A DNA stretch of 15,180 nucleotides from JAVBKU01 sp031553875 (GCA_031553875.1 JAVBKU010000038.1:1-15180), one strand, 5' to 3'. Shown: positions 1 to 7,374, counted from the first letter of the stretch. The notes: a model not told the origin generated them from the sequence alone. Numbers and translations: made by a program.

Positions 1-141
1 ACTTTTGGCATTGCCCCAAAAGTAGGCAAAAGGTCTAGCCGCGTCTTCTGCCGGGGTCTCTTCCGGGAGCTTCCCTCGTTACACGATAACCGAGGGTGAT
101 CTCCCTCACGAGACCTATTTCCGGCAGAAGCCCAAAGCGGC
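1..141 (+). repeat. Family 1 hairpin repeat, copy 1
   Basis: This copy has two structured parts. A small hairpin (ACTTTTGG at 1-8 with CCAAAAGT at 16-23) lacks only its first two bases, lost at the window edge. A long stepped hairpin follows: GCCGC 38-42 with GCGGC 137-141; CTTCTGCCGG 45-54 with CCGGCAGAAG 121-130; GGTCTC 55-60 with GAGACC 110-115; GGGAG 65-69 with CTCCC 101-105; and CCCTC plus GTTA with TAAC plus GAGGG around 73-96, loop CACGA. Bases 1-139 are identical to 15042-15180. It lies upstream of the ABC-F gene. It has no coding potential. The mechanism of spread is unknown; REP-like or MITE-like are both possible. Confidence 0.9.
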
Positions 142-147
142 ATCAGC

Positions 148-165
148 ACGAGGCTCGCGCCTCGT
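148..165. repeat. Small hairpin trailing family 1, copy a
   Basis: ACGAGGC (148-154) and GCCTCGT (159-165) form a 7-bp stem with loop TCGC, a few bases after the end of family 1 copy 1. The same stem with loop TTGC follows family 1 copy 3 at 10943-10960, so this is an optional extra module of that repeat. The rest of the gap to the ABC-F gene contains a 16-nt perfect palindrome (AGGCGCTTAAGCGCCT at 191-206) and a promoter box, and nothing else I recognise. Confidence 0.7.
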
Positions 166-284
166 TAAAGTTTTCAGGCGCGGGGATTGCAGGCGCTTAA
201 GCGCCTTATAAATTTGTTATGCTGTTCCTTATGCTCGTTCAATTTAGGCAACGGACGTTTATAAAGAACTTTATAAAATTTCAC

Positions 285-292
285 TATCTTTG
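285..292 (+). promoter_or_regulatory. Probable -7 promoter box for the ABC-F gene
   Basis: TATCTTTG matches the Bacteroidota -7 consensus TAnnTTTG. It sits about 155 nt upstream of the ABC-F start codon and points toward it, implying a leader of roughly 150 nt. No clear TTTG -33 box is present at 19-21 nt upstream; the region there is A/T-rich. Confidence 0.55.
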
Positions 293-446
293 CACCATAA
301 CTAATTCCACTCCGATGAGAATAAACAAATAAACAGGCCTTTAATTAAGCCGCCTCCGCAGGGCGATAAGTCATCGCGTCCGCGGGATACATCCTTCCGG
401 TTTAACTGCGCCATCCTCCCCCGGCGCATCTGTTAATTTGTTCATC

Positions 447-2030
447 ATGAGTATAGTTATAAACGACCTGTCGTTCTCTTACGACAACCAATCACCTATT
501 TTCGAGCACCTTTATCTCTCCGTTCCTGATGGCGGGAAGGTTTCTGTCGTCGGCGACAACGGTACCGGAAAATCCACCCTTTTGCGCCTTATCGCGGGCC
601 TGCTTATGCCATTAACGGGCGAAGTGGCCTGTTCGTCGGCGCCTTATTATGTACCTCAGGTGGCCGGCCTCGACGGAGGTACCGTGGCGGAGATGCTGGG
701 CGTGGACGGCAAGATGAAAGCCCTGCAATCTATCCTTGCGGGAAGCACCGATGCGGCCGATTACGACGCCCTCGGCGACGATTGGGAAGTCGAGGCCCGC
801 TCTCTTGCAGCCCTCGCACATTGGGGTTTGCCCGGCGTGAGCCTAACTACCGCGTCTGCCTCCCTGAGCGGAGGGGAGAGGACGAAGGTGCTCTTGGCCG
901 GAATGCAGGTGCGCGAGCCCGGGATAATCCTGCTCGACGAGCCCACAAACCATCTCGACCGCGCCGGCCGCCGCCTGCTCTACGACTTCATAGCCCGCAC
1001 CAAGGCGACAGTGGTCATAGTCAGCCACGACATAGAACTGCTCGAACTCCTCGACCGCACCTGTGAACTTTCGCCCCGCGGGCTCAAGATCTACGGCGGC
1101 AACTACACGTTCTACCGCGAGCAAAAGGAGCTGGAAACCAACGCTCTGGAGGAGAGTATCGACAGCGAAGAAAAGGCGCTCCGCATCGCCCGCCGCAAGG
1201 CCCAGCAGGTGCGCGAGCGGCAGGACCGCAGGGAGGGGGTGGGCGAGGCACATAAGGATCAGCTGCCCCGCATCATGCGCAAGGGGGCGATGAACCGGGG
1301 CGAGAATACCGCCGCCCGCCTGCAGGGACGCCACGAGAGGGTAATGGACGAGGGACGCGAAAAGCTCTCGGAGCTGCGCGGCCGGCGCGATCTGTCGCGC
1401 GACCTGAAGATTGATTTCGACGACGCACGCCTGCATACGGGTAAGCTCCTGGTGTCGCTGCGGGGTGTGAATCACGAATATACAGAGGGCTGCCAGGTGT
1501 GGAGCGAGGGGCTCGACCTCGATATTTTCAGCGGCGACCGCCTGCGTATAACCGGCGGTAACGGCAGCGGCAAGACCACTCTCGTAAAGATAATCACAGG
1601 GCAGATTGCGCCCACTGTTGGCATAGTCAAACGTCAGAATTTCAATTATATATACCTCGATCAGGACTACTCGATGCTCGACCCGCAGGAGACGGTATTG
1701 GGCATGGCCCAGCGCTATAACGCCTCGAAACTGGCCGACCATGAGGTGAAAATCCGTCTCCACAGGGCGCTGTTCCCCGAGGCCGATTGGGACAAGGCGT
1801 GCGCGGCGTTGAGCGGTGGAGAGCGTATGAGATTGTGTCTCTGCTGCCTGATGCTCGCTGATGCCGTACCTGACATGATGATCCTCGACGAGCCGACCAA
1901 TAACCTTGATATTTCGAGTCTGGATATCCTTTCCCGCACGGTGAGCGGCTACCGCGGAAGCCTCCTGCTTATCTCCCACGACGACCATTTCGCCCGCGAG
2001 ACGGGGGTGGAGAGGGAGGTGGGGCTTTAG
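447..2030 (+). CDS. ABC-F family ATPase (ribosome-associated type)
   Basis: This is a soluble duplicated ABC ATPase of 527 residues with no membrane segments, the layout of ABC-F proteins, which act at the ribosome on stalled or antibiotic-bound complexes rather than in transport. Visible in order: Walker A GDNGTGKST (36-44), signature LSGGE (140-144), Walker B with catalytic Glu ILLDEPTNHLD (161-171), H-loop SHD (193-195), a charged, Arg/Lys/Glu-rich linker (about 222-330), second Walker A GGNGSGKTT (370-378), second LSGGE (455-459), second Walker B MILDEPTNNLD (478-488) and SHDDHF. The linker is the region that in ABC-F proteins reaches the P-site tRNA. The ATG at 447 is preferred to an in-frame TTG at 438. 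Which subgroup it belongs to (Uup-like, housekeeping or resistance) cannot be told by eye. It is transcribed alone, with a family 1 repeat on each side. Confidence 0.9.
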   Translation: MSIVINDLSFSYDNQSPIFEHLYLSVPDGGKVSVVGDNGTGKSTLLRLIAGLLMPLTGEVACSSAPYYVPQVAGLDGGTVAEMLGVDGKMKALQSILAGSTDAADYDALGDDWEVEARSLAALAHWGLPGVSLTTASASLSGGERTKVLLAGMQVREPGIILLDEPTNHLDRAGRRLLYDFIARTKATVVIVSHDIELLELLDRTCELSPRGLKIYGGNYTFYREQKELETNALEESIDSEEKALRIARRKAQQVRERQDRREGVGEAHKDQLPRIMRKGAMNRGENTAARLQGRHERVMDEGREKLSELRGRRDLSRDLKIDFDDARLHTGKLLVSLRGVNHEYTEGCQVWSEGLDLDIFSGDRLRITGGNGSGKTTLVKIITGQIAPTVGIVKRQNFNYIYLDQDYSMLDPQETVLGMAQRYNASKLADHEVKIRLHRALFPEADWDKACAALSGGERMRLCLCCLMLADAVPDMMILDEPTNNLDISSLDILSRTVSGYRGSLLLISHDDHFARETGVEREVGL

Positions 2031-2183
2031 GTAAGGTTCGGTCCGCCGATAGAGGTCTGATTAATACTCTGCGCGCATACTTTTTAGTGCCGTACCGCGT
2101 TATAGGACAAATATTTATAACTTGTGGGAGTTTACGCTAGCCGGAAATGCACGGGATAGAGTAATAGAGACTAACAAAACAAT

Positions 2184-2327
2184 CGCCGCTTCGGGCTTCT
2201 GCCGGAAACAGGTCTCGTGAGGGAGATCACCCTCGGTTATCGTGTAACGAGGGAAGCTCCCGGAAGAGACCCCGGCAGAAGACGCGGCTAGACTTTTTGC
2301 TACTTTTGCGGCAATGGCAACATTTCG
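2184..2327 (-). repeat. Family 1 hairpin repeat, copy 2 (inverted)
   Basis: This is the family 1 element in reverse orientation, between the ABC-F and metallo-hydrolase genes. The 10-bp outer stem is perfect (2196-2205 with 2272-2281) and the inner GGTCTC/GAGACC and GGGAG/CTCCC stems are retained. The small terminal hairpin has decayed: CTACTTTTGC at 2300-2309 is still clear but its partner arm is mutated. The surviving TACTTTTG (2301-2308, + strand) is a -7-like motif pointing at the metallo-hydrolase gene. The rest of the 445-nt gap shows nothing recognisable apart from two AAAAGTAGA direct repeats near 2391-2430. Confidence 0.88.
2301..2308 (+). promoter_or_regulatory. Possible -7 box supplied by the repeat
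   Basis: TACTTTTG fits TAnnTTTG and lies 167 nt upstream of the metallo-hydrolase start, inside the end of family 1 copy 2. It is the only good match I see on this strand in the gap. No TTTG lies at the usual -33 spacing, so the call is weak. Confidence 0.3.
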
Positions 2328-2475
2328 ATTAAGCGAGGGCACGACTGCTTGCAGGTGATGCCGAGCGAGAGAAATGAAAACGAAGTTAAAAGTAGAGAAA
2401 CGAAAGCTAAGATAAAAGTAGAAATTAGACGAAGTACGACCGTTTACGGACGGTGCCGGGAGGAGAGAATAACTG

Positions 2476-3588
2476 ATGAAATCCAATAAAAAGACCATGT
2501 ACATCACGCTGACAGTAATAATTGCCATCATTCTGGGGGTGGCCCTGTTTATTAATGGAAAAGACTTTGGCCGTCTGCCGCGCGGCGCCCGCCTCGAGAG
2601 GGTGAAGAATTCGCCCAATTATCGCGCCGGCAGTTTCCAGAATCTTTCGCCCACAAGGCAGATCACATCGGACAAATCCATGCCCGGGATAATGCTTGAT
2701 TTCCTGTTCCGCAAGATTAAGAACCTGCGTCCTGCTGCCACTCTGCCCGCCATGAAGACTGACCTCGGGCGATTCGCCCCGGAGGATGAGGTGCTCGTGT
2801 GGATGGGCCACTCGTCGCTGTTCATGCAGATCGGAGGCAGGCGCCTGTTGGTCGATCCGGTACTGGTGGCCGCGTCGCCGCTGCCGTTCATGACAAAGCC
2901 GTTCAAGGCAGCGGCCAAGTACACTCCGGACGACATACCCCCGGTGGATTATATCATTATCTCCCACGACCACTGGGACCATATGGACTATAACACCATC
3001 AAGGTGCTGAAGGAGCGGACGCGGAAATTCATCTGCCCCTTGGGCGTGGGCGAACATATGGAGTATTGGGGCGTTGACGCGGGTGATATAGTGGAGCTCG
3101 ACTGGAATGAAAGCGCTGCCTTGGACGACGGGTTTACAGTGTATTGCCTCCCCTCGCGCCACTTCTCGGGCCGCGGGCTCAATCCCAACCAGACGCTCTG
3201 GGCGTCGTTCATGCTGCAAAGCCCCACGGGGAATATCTACATAAGCGGCGACGGCGGTTACGATAAGCACTTTGCGGAAATAGGCGGGCGCTTCGGGATA
3301 GACCTCGCCGTTTTGGAGGATGGGCAATACAGCGAAGATTGGAGGTATATACATATGTTGCCCGAGGATGTGGCCAAGGCGGCCAAGGACCTGGGAGCAA
3401 AGCGGATAATGGCCGTACACAACTCGAAATACGCCCTGGGCAAGCACTCATGGAGGGAGCCGCTGGACAGTATCTCCCGTTTTGCGGAGAGGGATTCCCT
3501 CGACCTGATAACTCCCATGATAGGCCAGATAGCGAATTTCAGGGATACGGCGCAGAAGTTTGAGAAGTGGTGGGAAGGGGTGGAATAG
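2476..3588 (+). CDS. Membrane-anchored MBL-fold hydrolase, NAPE-PLD/UlaG-like
   Basis: A 370-residue metallo-beta-lactamase-fold hydrolase. An N-terminal hydrophobic helix (about 8-26, after basic MKSNKK) should anchor it in the inner membrane with the catalytic domain outside the cytoplasm. Metal-binding motifs are complete: GHSS (111-114), HDHWDH (164-169), H229 in SRHF, D259 in SGDGGY, H315 in VHNSKYAL. This set and spacing matches the Lactamase_B_2 branch that includes N-acyl-phosphatidylethanolamine phospholipase D and UlaG; the substrate is not shown by sequence. The start is supported by an unusually strong GGGAGGAG stretch (2457-2464), rare in this phylum. A bidirectional terminator lies 40 nt after the stop. 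Single-gene unit. Confidence 0.85.
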   Translation: MKSNKKTMYITLTVIIAIILGVALFINGKDFGRLPRGARLERVKNSPNYRAGSFQNLSPTRQITSDKSMPGIMLDFLFRKIKNLRPAATLPAMKTDLGRFAPEDEVLVWMGHSSLFMQIGGRRLLVDPVLVAASPLPFMTKPFKAAAKYTPDDIPPVDYIIISHDHWDHMDYNTIKVLKERTRKFICPLGVGEHMEYWGVDAGDIVELDWNESAALDDGFTVYCLPSRHFSGRGLNPNQTLWASFMLQSPTGNIYISGDGGYDKHFAEIGGRFGIDLAVLEDGQYSEDWRYIHMLPEDVAKAAKDLGAKRIMAVHNSKYALGKHSWREPLDSISRFAERDSLDLITPMIGQIANFRDTAQKFEKWWEGVE

Positions 3589-3628
3589 GGGCGCGAGTTG
3601 AGCTATCCCGGGGTATGGTTTAAAAATA

Positions 3629-3658
3629 AAATGGCCGCGACTTTAATCGCGGCCATTT
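3629..3658. terminator. Bidirectional intrinsic terminator
   Basis: A perfect 12-bp stem (AAATGGCCGCGA at 3629-3640 with TCGCGGCCATTT at 3647-3658, loop CTTTAA) has a T-rich tract on both sides. It lies between two converging units: the metallo-hydrolase on the + strand and tRNA-Met on the - strand, and can serve both. Confidence 0.85.
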
Positions 3659-3664
3659 CTTTTG

Positions 3665-3738
3665 TAGCGAGACGGGGACTTGAACCCCGGACCTCATGAT
3701 TATGAATCATGCGCTCTAACCAGCTGAGCTATCTCGCC
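3665..3738 (-). tRNA. tRNA-Met (anticodon CAU), probably elongator
   Basis: Reverse strand folds as a complete cloverleaf: acceptor GGCGAGA with TCTCGCT (a G-U pair at 1-72), D stem GCTC/GAGC, anticodon stem CATGA/TCATG around loop TTCATAA, T stem CGGGG/CCCCG with loop TTCAAGT, discriminator A. CCA is not encoded. The closed 1-72 pair argues against the initiator. A tRNA-Ile with lysidine-modified CAU cannot be fully excluded from the anticodon alone. Confidence 0.93.
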
Positions 3739-3758
3739 ATAACTGCCAAAGGCAGGGA

Positions 3759-3789
3759 CAAAAGTAATTAAATTTTTAATACGTACAAA
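3759..3789 (-). promoter_or_regulatory. Promoter of tRNA-Met (-33 and -7 boxes)
   Basis: On the reverse strand TTTG (3789-3786) and TACTTTTG (3766-3759) are separated by exactly 19 nt, matching the Bacteroidota TTTG/TAnnTTTG promoter. The -7 box is 20 nt before the mature tRNA 5' end. This is the most complete promoter in the window. Confidence 0.8.
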
Positions 3790-3833
3790 TAGCGGGCGGT
3801 CTTTTTGCCTCAAAAAGGGCGAGAGGGAAATAA

Positions 3834-3864
3834 ATGCGGCCGCGCCGGTAAGGCGCGGCCGCAT
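3834..3864. terminator. Strong GC hairpin, probable mscL terminator
   Basis: ATGCGGCCGCGCC (3834-3846) pairs perfectly with GGCGCGGCCGCAT (3852-3864), loop GGTAA. On the reverse strand it is followed by TTTATTT, a modest T tract, so it could end leftward transcription from mscL, whose stop is about 180 nt before it. Confidence 0.55.
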
Positions 3865-3930
3865 GGCTCAGGCTTACATTTGCCGCCCCATTGTACTACT
3901 TGCCGCCTCTACACTTGTGCTCTGTGCGTT

Positions 3931-3997
3931 CATCTCCGCGGCTGTGGGGGTCGGCCGAAGGCCGGGCCGCGGAGATGAGCATCGCGAGGCGCGATGC
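3931..3997 (+). repeat. Family 3 double-hairpin repeat, copy A
   Basis: CATCTCCGCGGC (3931-3942) pairs with GCCGCGGAGATG (3966-3977), enclosing CGGCC-GAA-GGCCG (3952-3964). A second hairpin follows: GCATCGCG-AGG-CGCGATGC (3979-3997). A second copy at 11012-11077 has the same architecture with paired base changes. It lies 46 nt downstream of the mscL stop codon, so it may be in the mscL 3' region. No protein is encoded. Confidence 0.85.
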
Positions 3998-4042
3998 CAT
4001 TATCCATGGCCGCTTGCGGCGGCAGGCTGCAGGGCCTCGCCG

Positions 4043-4456
4043 CTACTTCTTGGACTGTTCCTTGAGCAGGTCGCGGATCTCGCCCAGGAGCGTTTCTTCC
4101 TTGGTGGGACCGGGATCGGGAGCAGGCTCGGCGGCCTTTTCGTGGTGTAGCCTGTTCATCACCCTTATCAGGGAGAATATCACCAAGGCGATGATGATGA
4201 AGTCGATAACGGTCTGGATGAATGTACCGTAGTTGATCTTCACGGCGGCGGCTCCGTCGGCGGCGGCCTTGATGGTCACGGCCAGGTCGGAGAAGTCGAC
4301 GCCGCCCAGGAGTACCCCTATGGGAGGCATGATCACGTCCGACACCAGCGAGCTCACGATCTTACCGAAGGCGGCGCCGATGATGATACCCACGGCCATG
4401 TCGATCACGTTGCCGCGCATGGCGAAACTCTTGAAGTCTTGTAGGAATTTGTTCAT
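4043..4456 (-). CDS. mscL: Large-conductance mechanosensitive channel MscL
   Basis: A 137-residue inner-membrane channel that opens under high membrane tension to release solutes on hypo-osmotic shock; MscL is a homopentamer. Visible features: the amphipathic N-terminal helix (MNKFLQDFKSFAMRGNVIDMA), the glycine/alanine-rich pore helix TM1 with GIIIGAAFGKIVSSLV (about 23-38), the IMPPIG turn (42-47), a periplasmic loop, TM2 (about 78-100) and a charged C-terminal helix ending in LLGEIRDLLKEQSKK, the usual bundle. Length is normal for the family. The Pro/Ala-rich segment PAPDPGP (111-117) links TM2 and the C-terminal helix. It is monocistronic, with a -7 box 70 nt upstream. Confidence 0.97.
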   Translation of the reverse strand: MNKFLQDFKSFAMRGNVIDMAVGIIIGAAFGKIVSSLVSDVIMPPIGVLLGGVDFSDLAVTIKAAADGAAAVKINYGTFIQTVIDFIIIALVIFSLIRVMNRLHHEKAAEPAPDPGPTKEETLLGEIRDLLKEQSKK

Positions 4457-4525
4457 GATGTAAAAGATTTAATGAGGATTAATATGTGGTTGTGAAAATG
4501 GTATGCAGGTGCTTCACAGTACAAG

Positions 4526-4533
4526 CAAAAGTA
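4526..4533 (-). promoter_or_regulatory. Probable -7 box for mscL
   Basis: The reverse strand reads TACTTTTG, 70 nt before the mscL ATG. It is the same octamer used by the tRNA promoter. No TTTG is found at the expected -33 spacing. The family 2 repeat begins 13 nt further upstream. Confidence 0.5.
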
Positions 4534-4545
4534 CAATATTTTTCT

Positions 4546-4775
4546 TTACACCTTTTACGCGTGCAAAAGGTGTAACCAAAACACGCCGCCTGCGGATATT
4601 CACTGACAGGAGTCTTCGTCCATCCTAAAACGTCGAACTCCTCCTTTTTAGCCAGAGCCTCACAGCCTGTCTAACAGTCGTTAGACACAGCGTCGTTTTT
4701 TAACGGATTTCCTCGACCTCTGTCCGGGCGTGAATATACCGCAAGTGGCGGAGGACAAGCGCCGTTAGCGCTTTA
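4546..4775 (+). repeat. Family 2 long-palindrome repeat, copy A
   Basis: It begins with an 11-bp hairpin (TTACACCTTTT/AAAAGGTGTAA, 4546-4575). A long imperfect palindrome follows: ATATTCAC 4596-4603 with GTGAATAT 4730-4737, AAAACG 4627-4632 with CGTTTT near 4693, and an apical hairpin TGTCTAAC-AGTC-GTTAGACA (4668-4687). It ends in a GCGC-rich segment near 4757-4775. Copy B (11131-11355) is the reverse complement with clear similarity along its whole length. The remainder to the tamL stop (4776-4921) holds only the palindrome CTTTTGTACATACAAAAG at 4874-4891. Confidence 0.85.
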
Positions 4776-4921
4776 TAAACCAAAATTAAGTCTTTTAAAG
4801 TTGCCTTGTGAGAGGCTATGATCCCCGCATCTGAAAATTTACGCTCATCAGGAAATCTTAAGCGGCGGGGAGTCTTTTGTACATACAAAAGTATTTATCT
4901 TTTCAGCAATTTCTTTCAGAA

Positions 4922-7300
4922 TTAGAACGGATACCCCACGCCGAAGCTGAGCGCTGTCTCGTTCCACTCGAACTTGTTTATCCACCTCTGTCCCAGTGGC
5001 ATGTTGGGGTCGTGGAGCTTGATACCCCAGTCGACGCGGAAGATGAAGAAGTTGAAATCAAGTCTTATGCCTAAACCGGTGTTGAACCCCAGTTGCTTGT
5101 AAAAATTGTTGAATTTGAATATTTCGTCGGGGTTGCTCTCCCCGCTGTCGAACTGGAGGAACCAGATGTTACCCACGTCGAAGAACACAGCCCCCTGTAT
5201 CAGCCCCCACACAGGGAAGCGCCCCTCCACGTTGGCCTCCATCTTGAACGTACCCAGCTGGCTGGGGTAGACGGCGTCCGTGGGCTTGGGCGAGCTGCCC
5301 GGCCCCAGCGTGCGTGCCTGCCAGCCTCGCATACTGTTGGCCCCGCCGCAGTAGAAAAGCCTTTCGAAGGGGAGCGAGGTCGAGTTGCCGTAGGCGTAGC
5401 CACTGCCGATGTAGAAACGGTAGACCAGCGCCGACTTTTCCTTGATGGGAATATGGTGGGCTATGTTGGCGTCGACACGGAAGTATTGAGCGAAACGGAT
5501 GCCGAAGACCCTGTAATAGTCTTCATCCGAACGCTTGCTCAAGAAGGCGCTGGCGAGGCCGTCGATAAGGTTGCCGTTGGTTTCGGCATTGACGCGAAAG
5601 GCTATTGAGTTGCGCTTGAGGCCTTTGCGCTGGTTGTTGAATATGTATGAACCTGAAAGCCCGGCGATTATCTGCGAGGTGTAACTGTTGCGCAGGTAGA
5701 GATTTTGAAGGCTGTTGAGAAACTCCTGATCGATATAGCTCAGCTTCACGATGCTGATGTCGATAGGTTTCAGTATGAAGGAGCTGTATTTGGCGTTGGA
5801 CCACGAGTATCCCCACGTTCCCGAGGAGAGCGTACGGTGGTAATAGGGCCTGTTCTGTATGTCGTACGACAGCTCGACCTTGGTGCGGGGGTTGATGAGG
5901 CGATTGTAGCGGTCTACACGGAATGGCGTGATGAACCTCGGGAACGACAGCGATACCGCCCCCCCGATCTCGAAGGAGTTCTCAGACCCCTTGACCCTCA
6001 TGAACTCATATCCGCCCCTCACGCTCACGTCGAGCAGCTCCACGCCGCGGAAGATGTTGCGGTTCTGATAGCCCACCGTGGCGATTATGCCATAGTAGTT
6101 GGACGAGGTGGTGGCCTCGAGCTCGATCTTGTAGCTCTGCCTCTGGGCGGGGGTGCAGAGGATGCTGCATATGAGGTAGCGCTCTTTGGTCTGCTCCGCT
6201 CCGGTGGCCGTGCCGTCGCGTCCGATGAAGGTGATGAAGTTGTCGCGGGTGTCGGTGGTGTCCTTGACCTCTGTGAACAGGATGCTCGCGCTCTTGTAGT
6301 AACCCAGGCGCATTATCTTGTCGTAGGTGAGCTTCACCTCGTCGGCATTGTATATCTGGTTGGGGTAGAGGTTGATGGTGCGGCGCATGATCTCGGGACG
6401 CACCTTGGGTTTGCCGTCGTAGACGATGTTCAGCTCGCGGTAGCTCACCGTGTCGAGGCGGCTGCGGTAAGCCGTGTCGGCATTAATGGCCACGGGGTCG
6501 TAGCCCGGGTGGACGTATATCTCCTTGAGACGGTAGATCACGTTGTTGTCGCTCAGGGGCTCGCCCTTGTCATTGAACCCGGTTACGAACTGCTTCACGA
6601 CCAGTGTTATATCGACCTTGCGGCCACCCACTGTAGAGTCGGCCATATAGGAGATGTTGTTGATATTGAAGTGGTAATAGCCCTGGTTGCGGAGCATTGA
6701 GGTGATGCGCACCCGCTCGGCATCGAGTAGCGACACGTCGAACATGTCGCCCGTGCGAATGGCCCTCGACAGGGTGTCGGCGAGGATGATGGGCTGGAGG
6801 AACTTGTCGCGGAAGTCGTAGGATATCTTGCCGATACGGTACGGCGCGCCCTGGGTGGCGTGGTAGAGGATGCGGGCCCTGCGGCGGCGGGAGGTGTCGA
6901 CGCTCCACTCGGTGGTGGCGTTGAGAAGCCCGCGGTTGTTCATATACAGGCCCATGTCGGCGGCGCTGCGGGTGGTGAGGGTGGTGTCGAGGAACACGGG
7001 TTCCTCGCCCATGCGGCGCAGGAGGTTGTTCCACCAGTTCTTTTTTTCGGGTTTGGCCTTGTTGTAGGCCCAGAGGTAGAAGTTGGTCCCCAGGAGGCGT
7101 TTGTTGGGCTTCTGGCGGATGTAGCGTTCGAGCTCGGTGGGAGGGGTGTTCTCCTTGCGGGAGAGGTTCTTGTCCTTGTCGACCTCTACGTCGTTCTTGG
7201 TTACAAGATATTTGCCTTGCGGGATGTGCTTGGTCACACCGCATGAGGAGAGCGCCGCCAGGCACACGAGGAGGATACATATGTGGCGCAGTGTCTTCAC
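4922..7300 (-). CDS. tamL: TamA/BamA-like outer-membrane lipoprotein TamL
   Basis: A 792-residue Omp85-superfamily protein. The N-terminus is a lipoprotein signal: MKTLRHICILLVCLAALSSC with acylated Cys20, as in the Bacteroidota lipidated TamA homologue TamL. A periplasmic region with POTRA-like segments (about 130-320) leads into a C-terminal 16-strand-type barrel ending in aromatic Phe (FGVGYPF). The conserved L6-loop signature is GGANSMRGW with Arg658, matching the (V)RGF/Y motif of the superfamily. TamA-type proteins work with inner-membrane TamB in outer-membrane assembly or lipid transfer; no tamB lies within this window. The start is a GTG, placed directly before the signal peptide. 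rlmH ends 81 nt upstream; a -7 box inside that gap suggests an extra promoter. Confidence 0.88.
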   Translation of the reverse strand: MKTLRHICILLVCLAALSSCGVTKHIPQGKYLVTKNDVEVDKDKNLSRKENTPPTELERYIRQKPNKRLLGTNFYLWAYNKAKPEKKNWWNNLLRRMGEEPVFLDTTLTTRSAADMGLYMNNRGLLNATTEWSVDTSRRRRARILYHATQGAPYRIGKISYDFRDKFLQPIILADTLSRAIRTGDMFDVSLLDAERVRITSMLRNQGYYHFNINNISYMADSTVGGRKVDITLVVKQFVTGFNDKGEPLSDNNVIYRLKEIYVHPGYDPVAINADTAYRSRLDTVSYRELNIVYDGKPKVRPEIMRRTINLYPNQIYNADEVKLTYDKIMRLGYYKSASILFTEVKDTTDTRDNFITFIGRDGTATGAEQTKERYLICSILCTPAQRQSYKIELEATTSSNYYGIIATVGYQNRNIFRGVELLDVSVRGGYEFMRVKGSENSFEIGGAVSLSFPRFITPFRVDRYNRLINPRTKVELSYDIQNRPYYHRTLSSGTWGYSWSNAKYSSFILKPIDISIVKLSYIDQEFLNSLQNLYLRNSYTSQIIAGLSGSYIFNNQRKGLKRNSIAFRVNAETNGNLIDGLASAFLSKRSDEDYYRVFGIRFAQYFRVDANIAHHIPIKEKSALVYRFYIGSGYAYGNSTSLPFERLFYCGGANSMRGWQARTLGPGSSPKPTDAVYPSQLGTFKMEANVEGRFPVWGLIQGAVFFDVGNIWFLQFDSGESNPDEIFKFNNFYKQLGFNTGLGIRLDFNFFIFRVDWGIKLHDPNMPLGQRWINKFEWNETALSFGVGYPF

Positions 7301-7344
7301 TTTTAGGGCGGCGGGATTACGGGTTGAGCTTCAGTCTGAAATAC

Positions 7345-7374
7345 ATAGCCTTACGGCTATTTCATGCAAAGGTA
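7345..7374 (-). promoter_or_regulatory. Probable tamL promoter box and leader hairpin
   Basis: The reverse strand reads TACCTTTG (7374-7367), a TAnnTTTG match, in the 81-nt gap between rlmH and tamL. Just downstream in the predicted leader is a 6-bp stem ATAGCC-GTAA-GGCTAT (7360-7345) closed by a GNRA-type tetraloop. No -33 box is seen. tamL may thus have its own transcript besides read-through from rlmH. Confidence 0.45.

Noticed and set aside
438..446. TTG start for the ABC-F protein
   Set aside because: The ATG three codons later gives the usual ABC-F beginning and needs no rare start.
843..1988. 381-codon open frame antisense to the ABC-F gene
   Set aside because: It lies fully within a gene with complete ABC-F motifs; the translation has no recognisable motif and reflects high-GC codon bias.
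4700..4888. 62-codon open frame ending ...IHARTEVEEIR and a matching frame at copy B ending ...IHARTGVEGIR
   Set aside because: Both lie largely in family 2. Differences between the copies are mostly amino-acid-changing, so there is no sign of protein-level selection; shared residues come from the repeat itself.
5705..6700. 331-codon open frame antisense to tamL
   Set aside because: A Val/Glu/Asp-rich shadow frame of a convincing outer-membrane protein gene.
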